Positions 1 through 6,243 of a stretch of 13,248 bases of DNA are shown here, piece after piece (position 1 is the first letter of the stretch; the number at the start of each line of letters is the position of its first letter). Below the pieces are notes generated by a model. It saw only the letters and a list, made by a program, of their open reading frames with translations. It was not told the origin of the DNA and did not search any database. The stretch comes from IMCC26077 sp044344975 (lineage in GTDB: Bacteria > Actinomycetota > Actinomycetes > Nanopelagicales > Nanopelagicaceae), in contig JBIJBY010000030.1 in the NCBI GenBank assembly GCA_044344975.1, positions 1 through 13,248 of the forward strand. The letters run 5' to 3'. Both the position numbers and the translations under genes were made by a program.

Positions 1-198
1 GCTACGAGCTCGGAGACCTTCGGCGCATCCACGAAGCGCTGCCGCGCGAGCCATCGCGTTTTCACTCCAAGCTTTCTGTGCAGTGCGAGCGCGGAGCACT
101 CGCTCCGCAACTTCAGGCGCAGTAAGCGCCGGTACCTCCAAAACGATATCGCTTGGCTTCTGTGGGCTGGTGCTGGTGATTACTCTCGTTGCGCTCAT
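1..198 (-). CDS. Aldehyde dehydrogenase, N-terminal part (truncated by window edge)
   Basis: The minus strand reads open for 66 codons from an ATG at 198 to the window edge, with an in-frame TAA 12 nt upstream of that ATG, so the start is well bounded. The peptide has the usual beginning of the NAD(P)-dependent aldehyde dehydrogenase superfamily: a short lead-in, then SDIVLEVPALTAPEV, then an Ala/Arg-rich helix with QKAW and RAAALR, as in xxGEVPxATxxDVxxAVxxARxAxxxWxxxxxxxRAxxL. The catalytic Cys/Glu and the cofactor site lie outside the window, so substrate cannot be judged. It diverges from the aminopeptidase gene. No Shine-Dalgarno precedes the ATG; instead a TAATCT hexamer ends 6 nt before it, suggesting a leaderless transcript. 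The family is fairly sure from the N-terminal pattern; the subfamily is unknown. Confidence 0.72.
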   Translation of the reverse strand, partial: MSATRVITSTSPQKPSDIVLEVPALTAPEVAERVLRARTAQKAWSENAMARAAALRGCAEGLRARS

Positions 199-210
199 GA
201 GAGGAGATTA
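199..210 (-). promoter_or_regulatory. Possible -10 element of a leaderless promoter for the aldehyde dehydrogenase gene
   Basis: On the minus strand TAATCT (205-210) is followed by exactly 6 nt and then the ATG at 198. This is the spacing expected if transcription starts at the A of the start codon, as in the many leaderless actinobacterial genes. No purine-rich ribosome binding site lies in the same stretch. A -35 match (TTTATC about 18 nt upstream) is poor. Inference from spacing only. Confidence 0.4.
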
Positions 211-270
211 GCCAAGTTCTGCCAGAGAGATAAACTTGAACTGAGTCAAGAGAGCTGGGGGTCGCTGGAG

Positions 271-1731
271 ATGACATTCGATAGCGCAAAACCTGTCACG
301 ACCTCGTATGACCTGCCCGTTACCGAGCCACTTCGTGAATTAATGAGAAGAGGGTGGGGCGCACCACAGAGCGACTCTGCAGTTCCGGCCGAGAGCGCAC
401 CATGGGCTGCTGCTCGACGAACCAAACTCAGCGCACTCTTTCCTGGTTTGCGGCTACTAATTCCTGCTGGGCAATTCAAAGTGCGAAACAATGATTGTGA
501 CTACGCCTTTAGAGCTAACTCCGCTTTTATCCATCTAACTGGAATGGTTGTTGGTGACATCGTTCCGGAATCAATTCTCCTATTCGAACCAACACGGACA
601 GGGCATGACGTTTCGCTTTTTGTTCATCCCAAGAACGATCGTAATCTCGAAACCTTCTACAGAGACCGTCGACATGGTGAATTCTGGGTTGGTAGATATC
701 CAGCGCTAGCAGAGCTCAAGAATAAGTATCAAATTAGCGCTCGAAATATCAAAGAGCTCGATGAGTTCCTGCTCACTACCAAGGAAACTTTGATTCATCG
801 AGGCGAGGATGAAAAACTTGATAACACCATTCCTGCGCATGAAAAAGATAACGAATTAACCGTTGCGCTCTCTGAACTTCGCTTGATCAAAGACGAATAT
901 GAAATTGCGCAAATGCGGAGCGCAGTTAATGCAACTATCCGGGGTTTCACTGATGTGGTGAAGTCACTTCCAGAAGCGATGGATAATCCCCGTGGTGAGC
1001 GAGTTATCGATGGGACTTTTTATCGACGAGCGCGGATCGATGGAAATGAGTTGGGATATAACACAATCGCCGCTGCAGGTGCGCATGCTTGTGTCCTTCA
1101 CTGGATTCGTAATGATGGACCAGCGCTCTCTGGAGATTTACTTCTGCTCGACGCAGGAGTTGAAGTTGAGAGCCATTACACCGCAGATATCACGCGCACA
1201 ATTCCTATCAATGGAAAATTCACTACTCCACAACGTGAAATCTACAATCTAGTCCTTGCTGCACAAGAAGCAGGAATTCAAGCAGTTAAACCAGGTGCTA
1301 AGTATCGCGATATCAATAATGCATGTATGAAAGTCCTCGCCGAAGGTTTAGTGAAACTAGGAGTACTTACAGTAAGCGCCGAAGAATCACTTGATCCAAA
1401 TGTTGGTCTTCATCGACGATGGAGCGTCCACGCATCAGGGCACATGTTAGGAATTGATGTACACGACTGCGCTAAAGCGCGTGGAGAGCAATATCTTGAT
1501 GGCGAATTAGCTGTCGGCCATGTGCTGACTGTTGAACCGGGTCTTTACATACAACCTGACGATCTCCTCTTTCCGGAGGAGTATCGAGGAATTGGTGTGC
1601 GAATTGAAGATGATGTTCTTGTTACAGAAAATGGGGTAGAAGTGCTTAGCCGCGAACTTCCACGCGATCCTGATTCACTTGAAGCGTGGATTCGCTCGGT
1701 ACAGGGCATGGAGCCCCATCACAACAATTAG
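271..1731 (+). CDS. pepP: Xaa-Pro aminopeptidase (aminopeptidase P, peptidase family M24B)
   Basis: A 486-residue dinuclear metallopeptidase that removes an N-terminal residue preceding proline, expected in the cytosol for peptide turnover. Residues about 40-175 form the N-terminal creatinase-like domain and about 205-470 the pita-bread catalytic domain. The five metal ligands are visible: D294 (LLLDAG), D306 (ADITRT), H391 (SGHMLG), E422 (VEPGLY) and E446 (RIEDD). H398 in DVHD fits the second conserved histidine. Length matches the longer actinobacterial members (about 480-500). The ATG at 271 has GGAG directly against it and GGGGG about 9 nt upstream, so the ribosome binding site is weak; no in-frame start lies further upstream before the divergent gene. 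The last 86 bp are covered antisense by a small Cys-rich gene. Confidence 0.93.
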   Translation: MTFDSAKPVTTSYDLPVTEPLRELMRRGWGAPQSDSAVPAESAPWAAARRTKLSALFPGLRLLIPAGQFKVRNNDCDYAFRANSAFIHLTGMVVGDIVPESILLFEPTRTGHDVSLFVHPKNDRNLETFYRDRRHGEFWVGRYPALAELKNKYQISARNIKELDEFLLTTKETLIHRGEDEKLDNTIPAHEKDNELTVALSELRLIKDEYEIAQMRSAVNATIRGFTDVVKSLPEAMDNPRGERVIDGTFYRRARIDGNELGYNTIAAAGAHACVLHWIRNDGPALSGDLLLLDAGVEVESHYTADITRTIPINGKFTTPQREIYNLVLAAQEAGIQAVKPGAKYRDINNACMKVLAEGLVKLGVLTVSAEESLDPNVGLHRRWSVHASGHMLGIDVHDCAKARGEQYLDGELAVGHVLTVEPGLYIQPDDLLFPEEYRGIGVRIEDDVLVTENGVEVLSRELPRDPDSLEAWIRSVQGMEPHHNN

Positions 1732-1825
1732 TCTTCATGTGACAGTGCGGACATAGCCAGCGCGTCGCAACAGGATCATATGCAACCCCACAGAAATCAC
1801 AGGGCATCTGATTATTTGCGCTCAC
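1646..1825 (-). CDS. Small Cys-rich zinc-ribbon-like protein (59 aa), hidden at the end of the sdh-fluC operon
   Basis: From GTG at 1825 to TAA at 1646 the minus strand encodes 59 residues with ordered Cys/His spacing: PCDFC (C9, C12), then YDPVATRWLCPHCH (C25, C28, H29), then NCCDGAPC (C34, C35, C40). Two CxxC pairs 13 residues apart are the pattern of a four-Cys zinc ribbon; the extra CC..C is unusual. The tail after residue 43 has no Cys and looks unconstrained. The gene starts 9 nt after the second fluC stop, so it is probably the last operon gene; alternatively TAACAT 6 nt before the GTG could give a leaderless transcript. Its 3' 86 bp overlap pepP on the other strand. It resembles short conserved actinobacterial hypothetical proteins as I remember them, but I cannot name a function. 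Metal binding is inferred. Confidence 0.78.
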   Translation of the reverse strand: MSANNQMPCDFCGVAYDPVATRWLCPHCHMKTNCCDGAPCPVPSESTLQVNQDRVEVRG

Positions 1826-1834
1826 ATCTATATG

Positions 1835-2170
1835 TTAGCCAGCCAGCGCCCGGCCAAGGCCTGCAGCGAGGATTCCAAGGATTAGTGTCGCAAAAACATT
1901 TCCAAGGAAACGGCGAGGGTGTCGCAAGTCCTTATTTAAGTCGAGCGCAAAGGCAGACCACGTTGTAAATGCGCCAGCGAATCCAATACCAACAAGCGCC
2001 CAGGTTTCGGAGGAAGCTTTCGAGATCAAACCAAGAAGGAAGGAGCCTGAGATGTTTACAAGCAAGATTCCGCCCGGGAAAGCGAGGCGACGACGAAACT
2101 GGTGATCGAGGTAATAACGAAGTGGCGCACCAAAAAAGGCGCCAAGTGCAATTAACAACGGAGTGCTCAT
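1835..2170 (-). CDS. crcB: Fluoride channel subunit FluC/CrcB, second of a tandem pair
   Basis: A 111-residue membrane protein with four hydrophobic segments and the FluC signatures: GAFFGAPLRY in TM1, the pore Asn in LLVN (N39), and GAFTTWSAF in TM3 (68-74). FluC proteins are dimeric fluoride-selective exporting channels of the inner membrane. Positive residues cluster in the TM1-TM2 loop (HQFRRR) and the TM3-TM4 loop (KDLRHPRR), while the N-terminus and the TM2-TM3 loop have few, so the positive-inside rule predicts both termini outside. This is opposite to its upstream partner. In the Phe-box motif TTFSTF the first Phe is Trp here (W71) and the second is kept (F74). It overlaps the upstream fluC by 4 nt (ATGA), implying coupled translation and a 1:1 ratio. 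Fluoride specificity is inferred from family membership. Confidence 0.92.
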   Translation of the reverse strand: MSTPLLIALGAFFGAPLRYYLDHQFRRRLAFPGGILLVNISGSFLLGLISKASSETWALVGIGFAGAFTTWSAFALDLNKDLRHPRRFLGNVFATLILGILAAGLGRALAG

Positions 2171-2511
2171 GCGGCACCCGCTCGAATTACTCGGATTATT
2201 GCCAACGAGAGAACAAGTGATGCGATTATATAAAGACCTGCCTGTGCGATTGTGAGGTCATAGAGCAAGAGTGCAAATGCGGAGTAAGTAGTAAAGCCGC
2301 CAGAAAATCCAGGAATCCAAAAAAGCTTCTGTTCGGTAGTAAGCGAGAGACGATAAGTTCCTATCGCGGCAAGAGCAACGCCAAAGAGATTAACAATGAA
2401 GGTTGCAAGTGCAACGTCGACGAATACTTCATCTACGCCGTAGCGAGAGAGCGCTCCAACGACTCCACCAACTCCTACCAAGAGGAGGTGGCGAGGGTGG
2501 AGCTGCTCCAC
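2167..2511 (-). CDS. crcB: Fluoride channel subunit FluC/CrcB, first of a tandem pair
   Basis: A 114-residue four-TM protein with FluC motifs: GGVVGALSRYG in TM1, the pore Asn in FIVN (N41), and GGFTTYSAF (71-79) in TM3. Its charge bias is the reverse of its partner: the N-terminus (HPRH), the TM2-TM3 loop (YR..QK) and the C-terminus (RVIR) are positive, while the TM1-TM2 loop is acidic (DEVFVD), predicting both termini inside. The two proteins are thus suited to form one antiparallel heterodimer rather than two dual-topology homodimers. The first Phe of the Phe box is Tyr here (Y76) and the second is kept (F79). The GTG start directly abuts the sdhB stop (TAAGTG); a GAGG in the sdhB tail, 11 nt back, is the only ribosome-binding candidate. 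No fluoride riboswitch is evident upstream. Confidence 0.92.
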   Translation of the reverse strand: MEQLHPRHLLLVGVGGVVGALSRYGVDEVFVDVALATFIVNLFGVALAAIGTYRLSLTTEQKLFWIPGFSGGFTTYSAFALLLYDLTIAQAGLYIIASLVLSLAIIRVIRAGAA

Positions 2512-3273
2512 TTAGGAAATATCCTCGCGTTTACGAATCTTTGAGCCGAGCCAACGAACTGGATCGTATTTCACATCAACAACGCGCTCCTTCATAGGAA
2601 TGATTGCATTGTCTGTAATTCGAATGTGCTCTGGACAAACTTCGGTACAGCATTTCGTAATATTGCACATTCCAAGTCCGTGGTTCTCTTGCGCAGTTTG
2701 CTTCCGGTTTCGCAATGTATCTAGAGGATGCATATCTAATTCAGCGATACGAATGAAGAATCGTGGACCAGCAAAGGATTTCTTATTCTCTTCGTGATCG
2801 CGGACAACGTGGCATACATCTTGGCAAAGGAAGCATTCAATGCACTTGCGAAATTCTTGTGAACGCTCGACATCTATCTGCTCCATACGAGCCTCGCCTG
2901 GGGCGAGATTCTTTGGATGCTCATATGCAGGAACTTCCATCGCTTTTTTATAGTTAAATGAAACATCGGTAACCAAATCTTTGATCACTGGGAAAGCTCG
3001 CAGTGGCGTCACTGTGATGGTTTCGTCCTCACCAAATGATGCAACTTGTGTCATACATGCAAGGCGTGGCTTTCCATTAATCTCCATTGAACAGGAGCCG
3101 CACTTACCTGCCTTGCAATTCCAACGGACCGCTAAATCACCCATCTGTGTCGCTTGAACACGGTGAATTACATCGAGGACAACTTCCCCCTCGTTAGCTT
3201 CAACAACAACATCTTTGAGTCCACCGTCGGTGGAATCCCCACGCCAAATCCGAAGTTTTATATTGCGTGCCAT
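2512..3273 (-). CDS. sdhB: Succinate dehydrogenase iron-sulfur subunit SdhB
   Basis: This 253-residue subunit carries electrons from the flavin of SdhA to the membrane subunit. The N-terminal plant-ferredoxin-like domain (about 1-105) has C53, C58, C61 and C73 for the [2Fe-2S] cluster. In the C-terminal domain CIECFLC (C144, C147, C150) with C213 before Pro fits the [4Fe-4S] cluster, and C154, C203 and C209 fit the [3Fe-4S] cluster. C208 is an additional Cys next to a ligand. The length resembles the mycobacterial Sdh1 iron-sulfur subunit (about 250). Its ATG overlaps the sdhA stop by one base (TAATG) and its stop abuts the first fluC start, so it is in the middle of a tightly coupled transcript. 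All cluster ligands are present, so it should be functional. Confidence 0.96.
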   Translation of the reverse strand: MARNIKLRIWRGDSTDGGLKDVVVEANEGEVVLDVIHRVQATQMGDLAVRWNCKAGKCGSCSMEINGKPRLACMTQVASFGEDETITVTPLRAFPVIKDLVTDVSFNYKKAMEVPAYEHPKNLAPGEARMEQIDVERSQEFRKCIECFLCQDVCHVVRDHEENKKSFAGPRFFIRIAELDMHPLDTLRNRKQTAQENHGLGMCNITKCCTEVCPEHIRITDNAIIPMKERVVDVKYDPVRWLGSKIRKREDIS

Positions 3274-5162
3274 TAGTTGGAACCGCCTTTCGCAACTTCT
3301 TCTGGTGTCATGTATTTCTCCAGCTCGTGAACATCAAAGAGTTCAAACAATTCTTTCGGCATTGGAGGTAGCGCTTGCGCTCGAACATTTACCTTCTCGC
3401 CATCAAATGATGAGATGTGGTTAACCTGACGCCACTTGCTATTCATGCTTGGGAAATCATCACGTGTATGTCCACCGCGCGACTCTTCACGTGCATCTGC
3501 AGATTTCGCTGTTGATTCTGCGACTAACAACATGTTGTCTAGATCAAAAGCTAAATGGAATCCTGGATTGAATTTACGTCCACCAGAGACCGCAACGTTT
3601 GCACTGCGCTTTCTGATATCTGCGATTTTTGCAATCGCTTCCTTCAGTTCGCTTCCAGTACGAATAATTCCAACAAGGTTATGGGTGACCTCTTGAAGTT
3701 CAGCATGTAGCGAGTATGAGTTCTCTCCACCTTGTCGATTAAATGGAGCTTGAATCTTTGCAGCAGCTGCCTGAATTGTTTCATTGCTTGCTGGATTTAC
3801 ACCGTTTTTCTTTACATACTCAACCGCGCCCATGCCTGCGCGACGACCGAATACCAATAGATCTGAAAGTGAGTTTCCACCGAGACGGTTTGAGCCATGC
3901 ATTCCACCAGCAACTTCACCCGCAGCAAATAAGCCTGGGACTCCTACCGCGGAGGCAGTATCAGGTTCTACTTCAACACCGCCCATTACATAGTGACATG
4001 TTGGGCCAACTTCCATCGGCTCCTTGGTGATATCCACGCCTGCTAATTCATAGAACTGGTGCCACATAGATGGAAGACGCTTCTTAATTAACTCTGCCGG
4101 CAACCGCTTAGAAACATCGAGGAACACCCCACCGTGCTCAGTTCCACGGCCAGCCTTGACCTCGCTATTGATTGCGCGTGCAACCTCATCGCGGGGAAGA
4201 AGTTCCGGTGGACGCCGGTTGTTGTCCTGATCTTCGTACCAACGATCTGCTTCAGCTTCATTATCAGCGTACTTATCTTTGAAAACATCTGGGATGTATT
4301 TGAACATGAAACGCTCACCAAGGTTATTGGTGAGAATTCCACCTTCACCACGAACTGATTCAGTCACCAAGATTCCTCGAACAGATGGAGGCCACACCAT
4401 TCCAGTTGGATGAAATTGTAAGAACTCCATATCAACAAGATTTGCACCGGCTTTGAGCGCTAGTGCATGTCCGTCGCCAGTACCTTCCCATGAGTTAGAA
4501 GTAATTTTGAAAGTCTTTCCAACTCCACCAGTTGCGATGACTACTGCAGGGGCTTCAAACAAAACCTCTTCGCCAGTTCCGCGCCAATAACCATATGCAC
4601 CGGAAATTTTTCCATTCTCTTTAAGAATTTCGGTGATTGTTAATTCTGCGAAGACTTTTATTCCGCTCTCCATATCGCCAGTTTCGCGGCCATCCTTTTG
4701 TTGCAGCTGGACAATTTTCTGCTGCATTGTGCGGATAAGTTCTAGACCCGTGCGATCACCAACGTGCGCAAGGCGTGGGTATTCATGCCCACCGAAATTA
4801 CGTTGTGAGATCTTTCCTTCTTTAGTGCGGTCAAAAAGCGCTCCCCATACTTCAAGCTCCCAAATGCGATCTGGTGACTCTTTCGCATGAAGCTCTGCCA
4901 TGCGATAGTGGTTGAGGAACTTTCCACCACGCATTGTGTCGCGGAAGTGAACCATCCAATTGTCATTGTCATTCACATTTCCCATAGACGCGGCAGCGCC
5001 ACCTTCAGCCATAACTGTGTGCGCCTTGCCAAATAGGGATTTACAGATGATTGCTACCCGAAGCCCAGATTCGCGAGCCTCTACAGCAGCACGTAATCCA
5101 GCGCCACCGGCGCCAATCACGAGGACATCGTATTTATGGCGTTCTAGTGTCTCTAGTGTCAT
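3273..5162 (-). CDS. sdhA: Succinate dehydrogenase flavoprotein subunit SdhA
   Basis: The 629-residue catalytic subunit oxidises succinate to fumarate at a covalently bound FAD on the cytoplasmic face. The FAD-binding Rossmann motif VIGAGGAGLRAA is at 15-26, and H48 in KAHTVMAEGG is the expected covalent flavin attachment site. Substrate-site residues fit the family: H251 (FHPTG), R271 in RGEGG, H390 (CHYVMGG) and R426 (SNRLGGNS). It is somewhat longer than E. coli SdhA (588), matching the mycobacterial Sdh1-type flavoprotein. AAGGA lies 10 nt before the ATG, and the gap from sdhC is 14 nt. SdhA homologs also include fumarate reductase and L-aspartate oxidase, but the adjacent sdhC and sdhB genes settle the assignment. 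Direction of the reaction in the cell cannot be read from sequence. Confidence 0.96.
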   Translation of the reverse strand: MTLETLERHKYDVLVIGAGGAGLRAAVEARESGLRVAIICKSLFGKAHTVMAEGGAAASMGNVNDNDNWMVHFRDTMRGGKFLNHYRMAELHAKESPDRIWELEVWGALFDRTKEGKISQRNFGGHEYPRLAHVGDRTGLELIRTMQQKIVQLQQKDGRETGDMESGIKVFAELTITEILKENGKISGAYGYWRGTGEEVLFEAPAVVIATGGVGKTFKITSNSWEGTGDGHALALKAGANLVDMEFLQFHPTGMVWPPSVRGILVTESVRGEGGILTNNLGERFMFKYIPDVFKDKYADNEAEADRWYEDQDNNRRPPELLPRDEVARAINSEVKAGRGTEHGGVFLDVSKRLPAELIKKRLPSMWHQFYELAGVDITKEPMEVGPTCHYVMGGVEVEPDTASAVGVPGLFAAGEVAGGMHGSNRLGGNSLSDLLVFGRRAGMGAVEYVKKNGVNPASNETIQAAAAKIQAPFNRQGGENSYSLHAELQEVTHNLVGIIRTGSELKEAIAKIADIRKRSANVAVSGGRKFNPGFHLAFDLDNMLLVAESTAKSADAREESRGGHTRDDFPSMNSKWRQVNHISSFDGEKVNVRAQALPPMPKELFELFDVHELEKYMTPEEVAKGGSN

Positions 5163-5176
5163 GGTCGATTTTCCTT

Positions 5177-5983
5177 TTAGAAGAAGTAGAAGTTAGTCCA
5201 TGCGCCAGATGAAACTTGGCGAACATAGATATCGGCGAATGCAACAGCTGCTAGAGATAGCCAAGCAAAACGTTGATGGGAATGATTGAGTACGGATACC
5301 CATGACCACATCTTGTAACGTACAGGATGCTTTGAAAAATTCTTCAAGCGTCCACCAATCGTGTGGCGGCAGGAGTGACATGACAACGAGTACATCCACA
5401 ACATAAATGCGCTCGTTGTTAAGACAAGTGAACCAACGCTCATATGACCCCAGTCGCCTTGCGCATTTCTGTACGAGATTACGGCGTCATAAGTAAGAAT
5501 TACGTTGAGCACTAGGCCTGCATAAAAGAAATAACGATGTGAGTTTTGAATTATTAATGGAAATCTAGTTTCCCCTGTGTACTTCTTGTGTGGCTCCGCT
5601 ACTGCACATGCTGGGGGAGACATCCAAAATGAGCGGTAGTAAGACTTTCGGTAGTAGTAGCAGGTCATTCGGAAACCCAGAGGAAAGATCAAAATAATTA
5701 GCGCGGGCGATAAAGCAAAATTGAAAATGCTTGAACTTACCGGTGTGAAGTTTGCAATCGTTGCACCAGGGTCACAACTGTCAGATAAGCACGGAGAGTA
5801 GAAGGGTGAGATTAGGTGACTCTCTTTTACAAAGTAAAACTTATTCTCGAATGCTCGAAAGGTTGCATAGATGACAAATGAGATTAAGACGCTAAATGTT
5901 AGTAATGGTTGTATCCACCACTTATCTGTTCGCAGTGTGCGCTCTGCGATTTTGGCGCGTGTTGGTGAAAAAACACCTGACAT
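5177..5983 (-). CDS. sdhC: Succinate dehydrogenase membrane subunit SdhC, Sdh1 (type F) class, candidate Rieske-type cluster site
   Basis: A 268-residue membrane anchor with about five hydrophobic segments (roughly 26-45, 84-103, 149-169, 182-201, 237-254), passing electrons to quinone. It is far larger than ordinary heme-b SdhC/SdhD anchors, there is no sdhD, and it matches the about 270-residue subunit of mycobacterial Sdh1. In the reported M. smegmatis Sdh1 structure this subunit holds a membrane-embedded Rieske-type [2Fe-2S] cluster with two His ligands. Here CHSCRH (C202, H203, C205, H207) sits at the end of the fourth segment and C108, C126, H132 and H149 are further candidates; which are ligands is inference. 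SPCLSDSC (C65, C70) is an extra pair in the TM1-TM2 loop. I choose ATG 5983: AGGGGAG is 6 nt upstream. An in-frame TTG two codons earlier would place that site against the start. Confidence 0.88.
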   Translation of the reverse strand: MSGVFSPTRAKIAERTLRTDKWWIQPLLTFSVLISFVIYATFRAFENKFYFVKESHLISPFYSPCLSDSCDPGATIANFTPVSSSIFNFALSPALIILIFPLGFRMTCYYYRKSYYRSFWMSPPACAVAEPHKKYTGETRFPLIIQNSHRYFFYAGLVLNVILTYDAVISYRNAQGDWGHMSVGSLVLTTSAFMLWMYSLSCHSCRHTIGGRLKNFSKHPVRYKMWSWVSVLNHSHQRFAWLSLAAVAFADIYVRQVSSGAWTNFYFF

Positions 5984-5989
5984 TGACAA

Positions 5990-5996
5990 CTCCCCT
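5990..5996 (-). promoter_or_regulatory. Shine-Dalgarno site that decides the sdhC start
   Basis: AGGGGAG on the minus strand lies 6 nt before the ATG at 5983, an ideal distance. It touches the alternative in-frame TTG at 5989, which argues against that longer start. It is one of the clearest ribosome binding sites in the window, fitting a strongly expressed first gene of the sdh operon. Confidence 0.75.
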
Positions 5997-6073
5997 GGGT
6001 TAAAAACAACTGGGAATAGTCTCCTCTTTTGCTGGAAATGTGGCTAGGTATATCGAGGCTTGCGAAGTATGAA

Positions 6074-6106
6074 CTCAGCCACAAAACCTAAGAGGCCCTG
6101 GCTAAG
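6074..6106 (-). promoter_or_regulatory. Imperfect hairpin between tRNA-Ser and sdhC
   Basis: In minus-strand RNA CTTAGCCA (6106-6099) can pair with TGGCTGAG (6081-6074), eight pairs including one T-G wobble, around a 17-nt loop. The pairing is better in minus-strand RNA than on the plus strand, matching the direction of both flanking genes. It begins 5 nt after the tRNA CCA, following a TTTTT run, and has no U-tract after it. It could be a weak terminator or processing signal for the tRNA, or a leader structure for sdh. No convincing -35/-10 pair for sdhC could be identified in 5997-6111. Confidence 0.3.
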
Positions 6107-6111
6107 AAAAA

Positions 6112-6197
6112 TGGCGGAGGGCGTGGGATTTGAACCCACGAAACTTTCGTTTGCCGGTTTTCAAGACCGGTGCACTCGGCCGCTATGCGAGCCCTCC
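6112..6197 (-). tRNA. tRNA-Ser (anticodon UGA), CCA encoded
   Basis: The minus strand folds as a class II tRNA of 86 nt. The acceptor stem GGAGGGC (6197-6191) pairs with GCCCTCC (6122-6116), followed by discriminator G and an encoded CCA (6114-6112). The anticodon arm CCGGT-CTTGAAA-ACCGG gives anticodon TGA, reading UCA serine codons. The variable arm has an AAAC-GAAA-GTTT hairpin, as expected of serine tRNAs, and the T arm is GTGGG-TTCAAAT-CCCAC. It lies between the SDR gene (46 nt upstream) and sdhC. Its promoter would have to lie in that short gap or within the SDR 3' end, so it may be processed from a longer transcript. Confidence 0.96.
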
Positions 6198-6243
6198 ACC
6201 GGAAAATCTACCCGATAGCGCAGGGCTCCAGCCAATTCTCCCC

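Noticed and set aside
199..206. GAGAGGAG as a plus-strand ribosome binding site
   Set aside because: No start codon follows at a usable distance; the pepP ATG is about 65 nt downstream.
246..491. 81-residue minus-strand frame across the pepP start
   Set aside because: It is a shadow of the pepP N-terminal region with no motif; the real minus-strand gene here starts at 198.
992..1252. 86-residue plus-strand frame inside pepP
   Set aside because: It lies wholly inside the aminopeptidase metal-binding domain in another frame and has no recognisable domain.
2512..2560. Fluoride riboswitch ahead of the fluC pair
   Set aside because: The first fluC start abuts the sdhB stop, leaving no leader, and nothing resembling the conserved crcB-motif aptamer was recognised ahead of fluC or in the sdhC leader (5984-6111).
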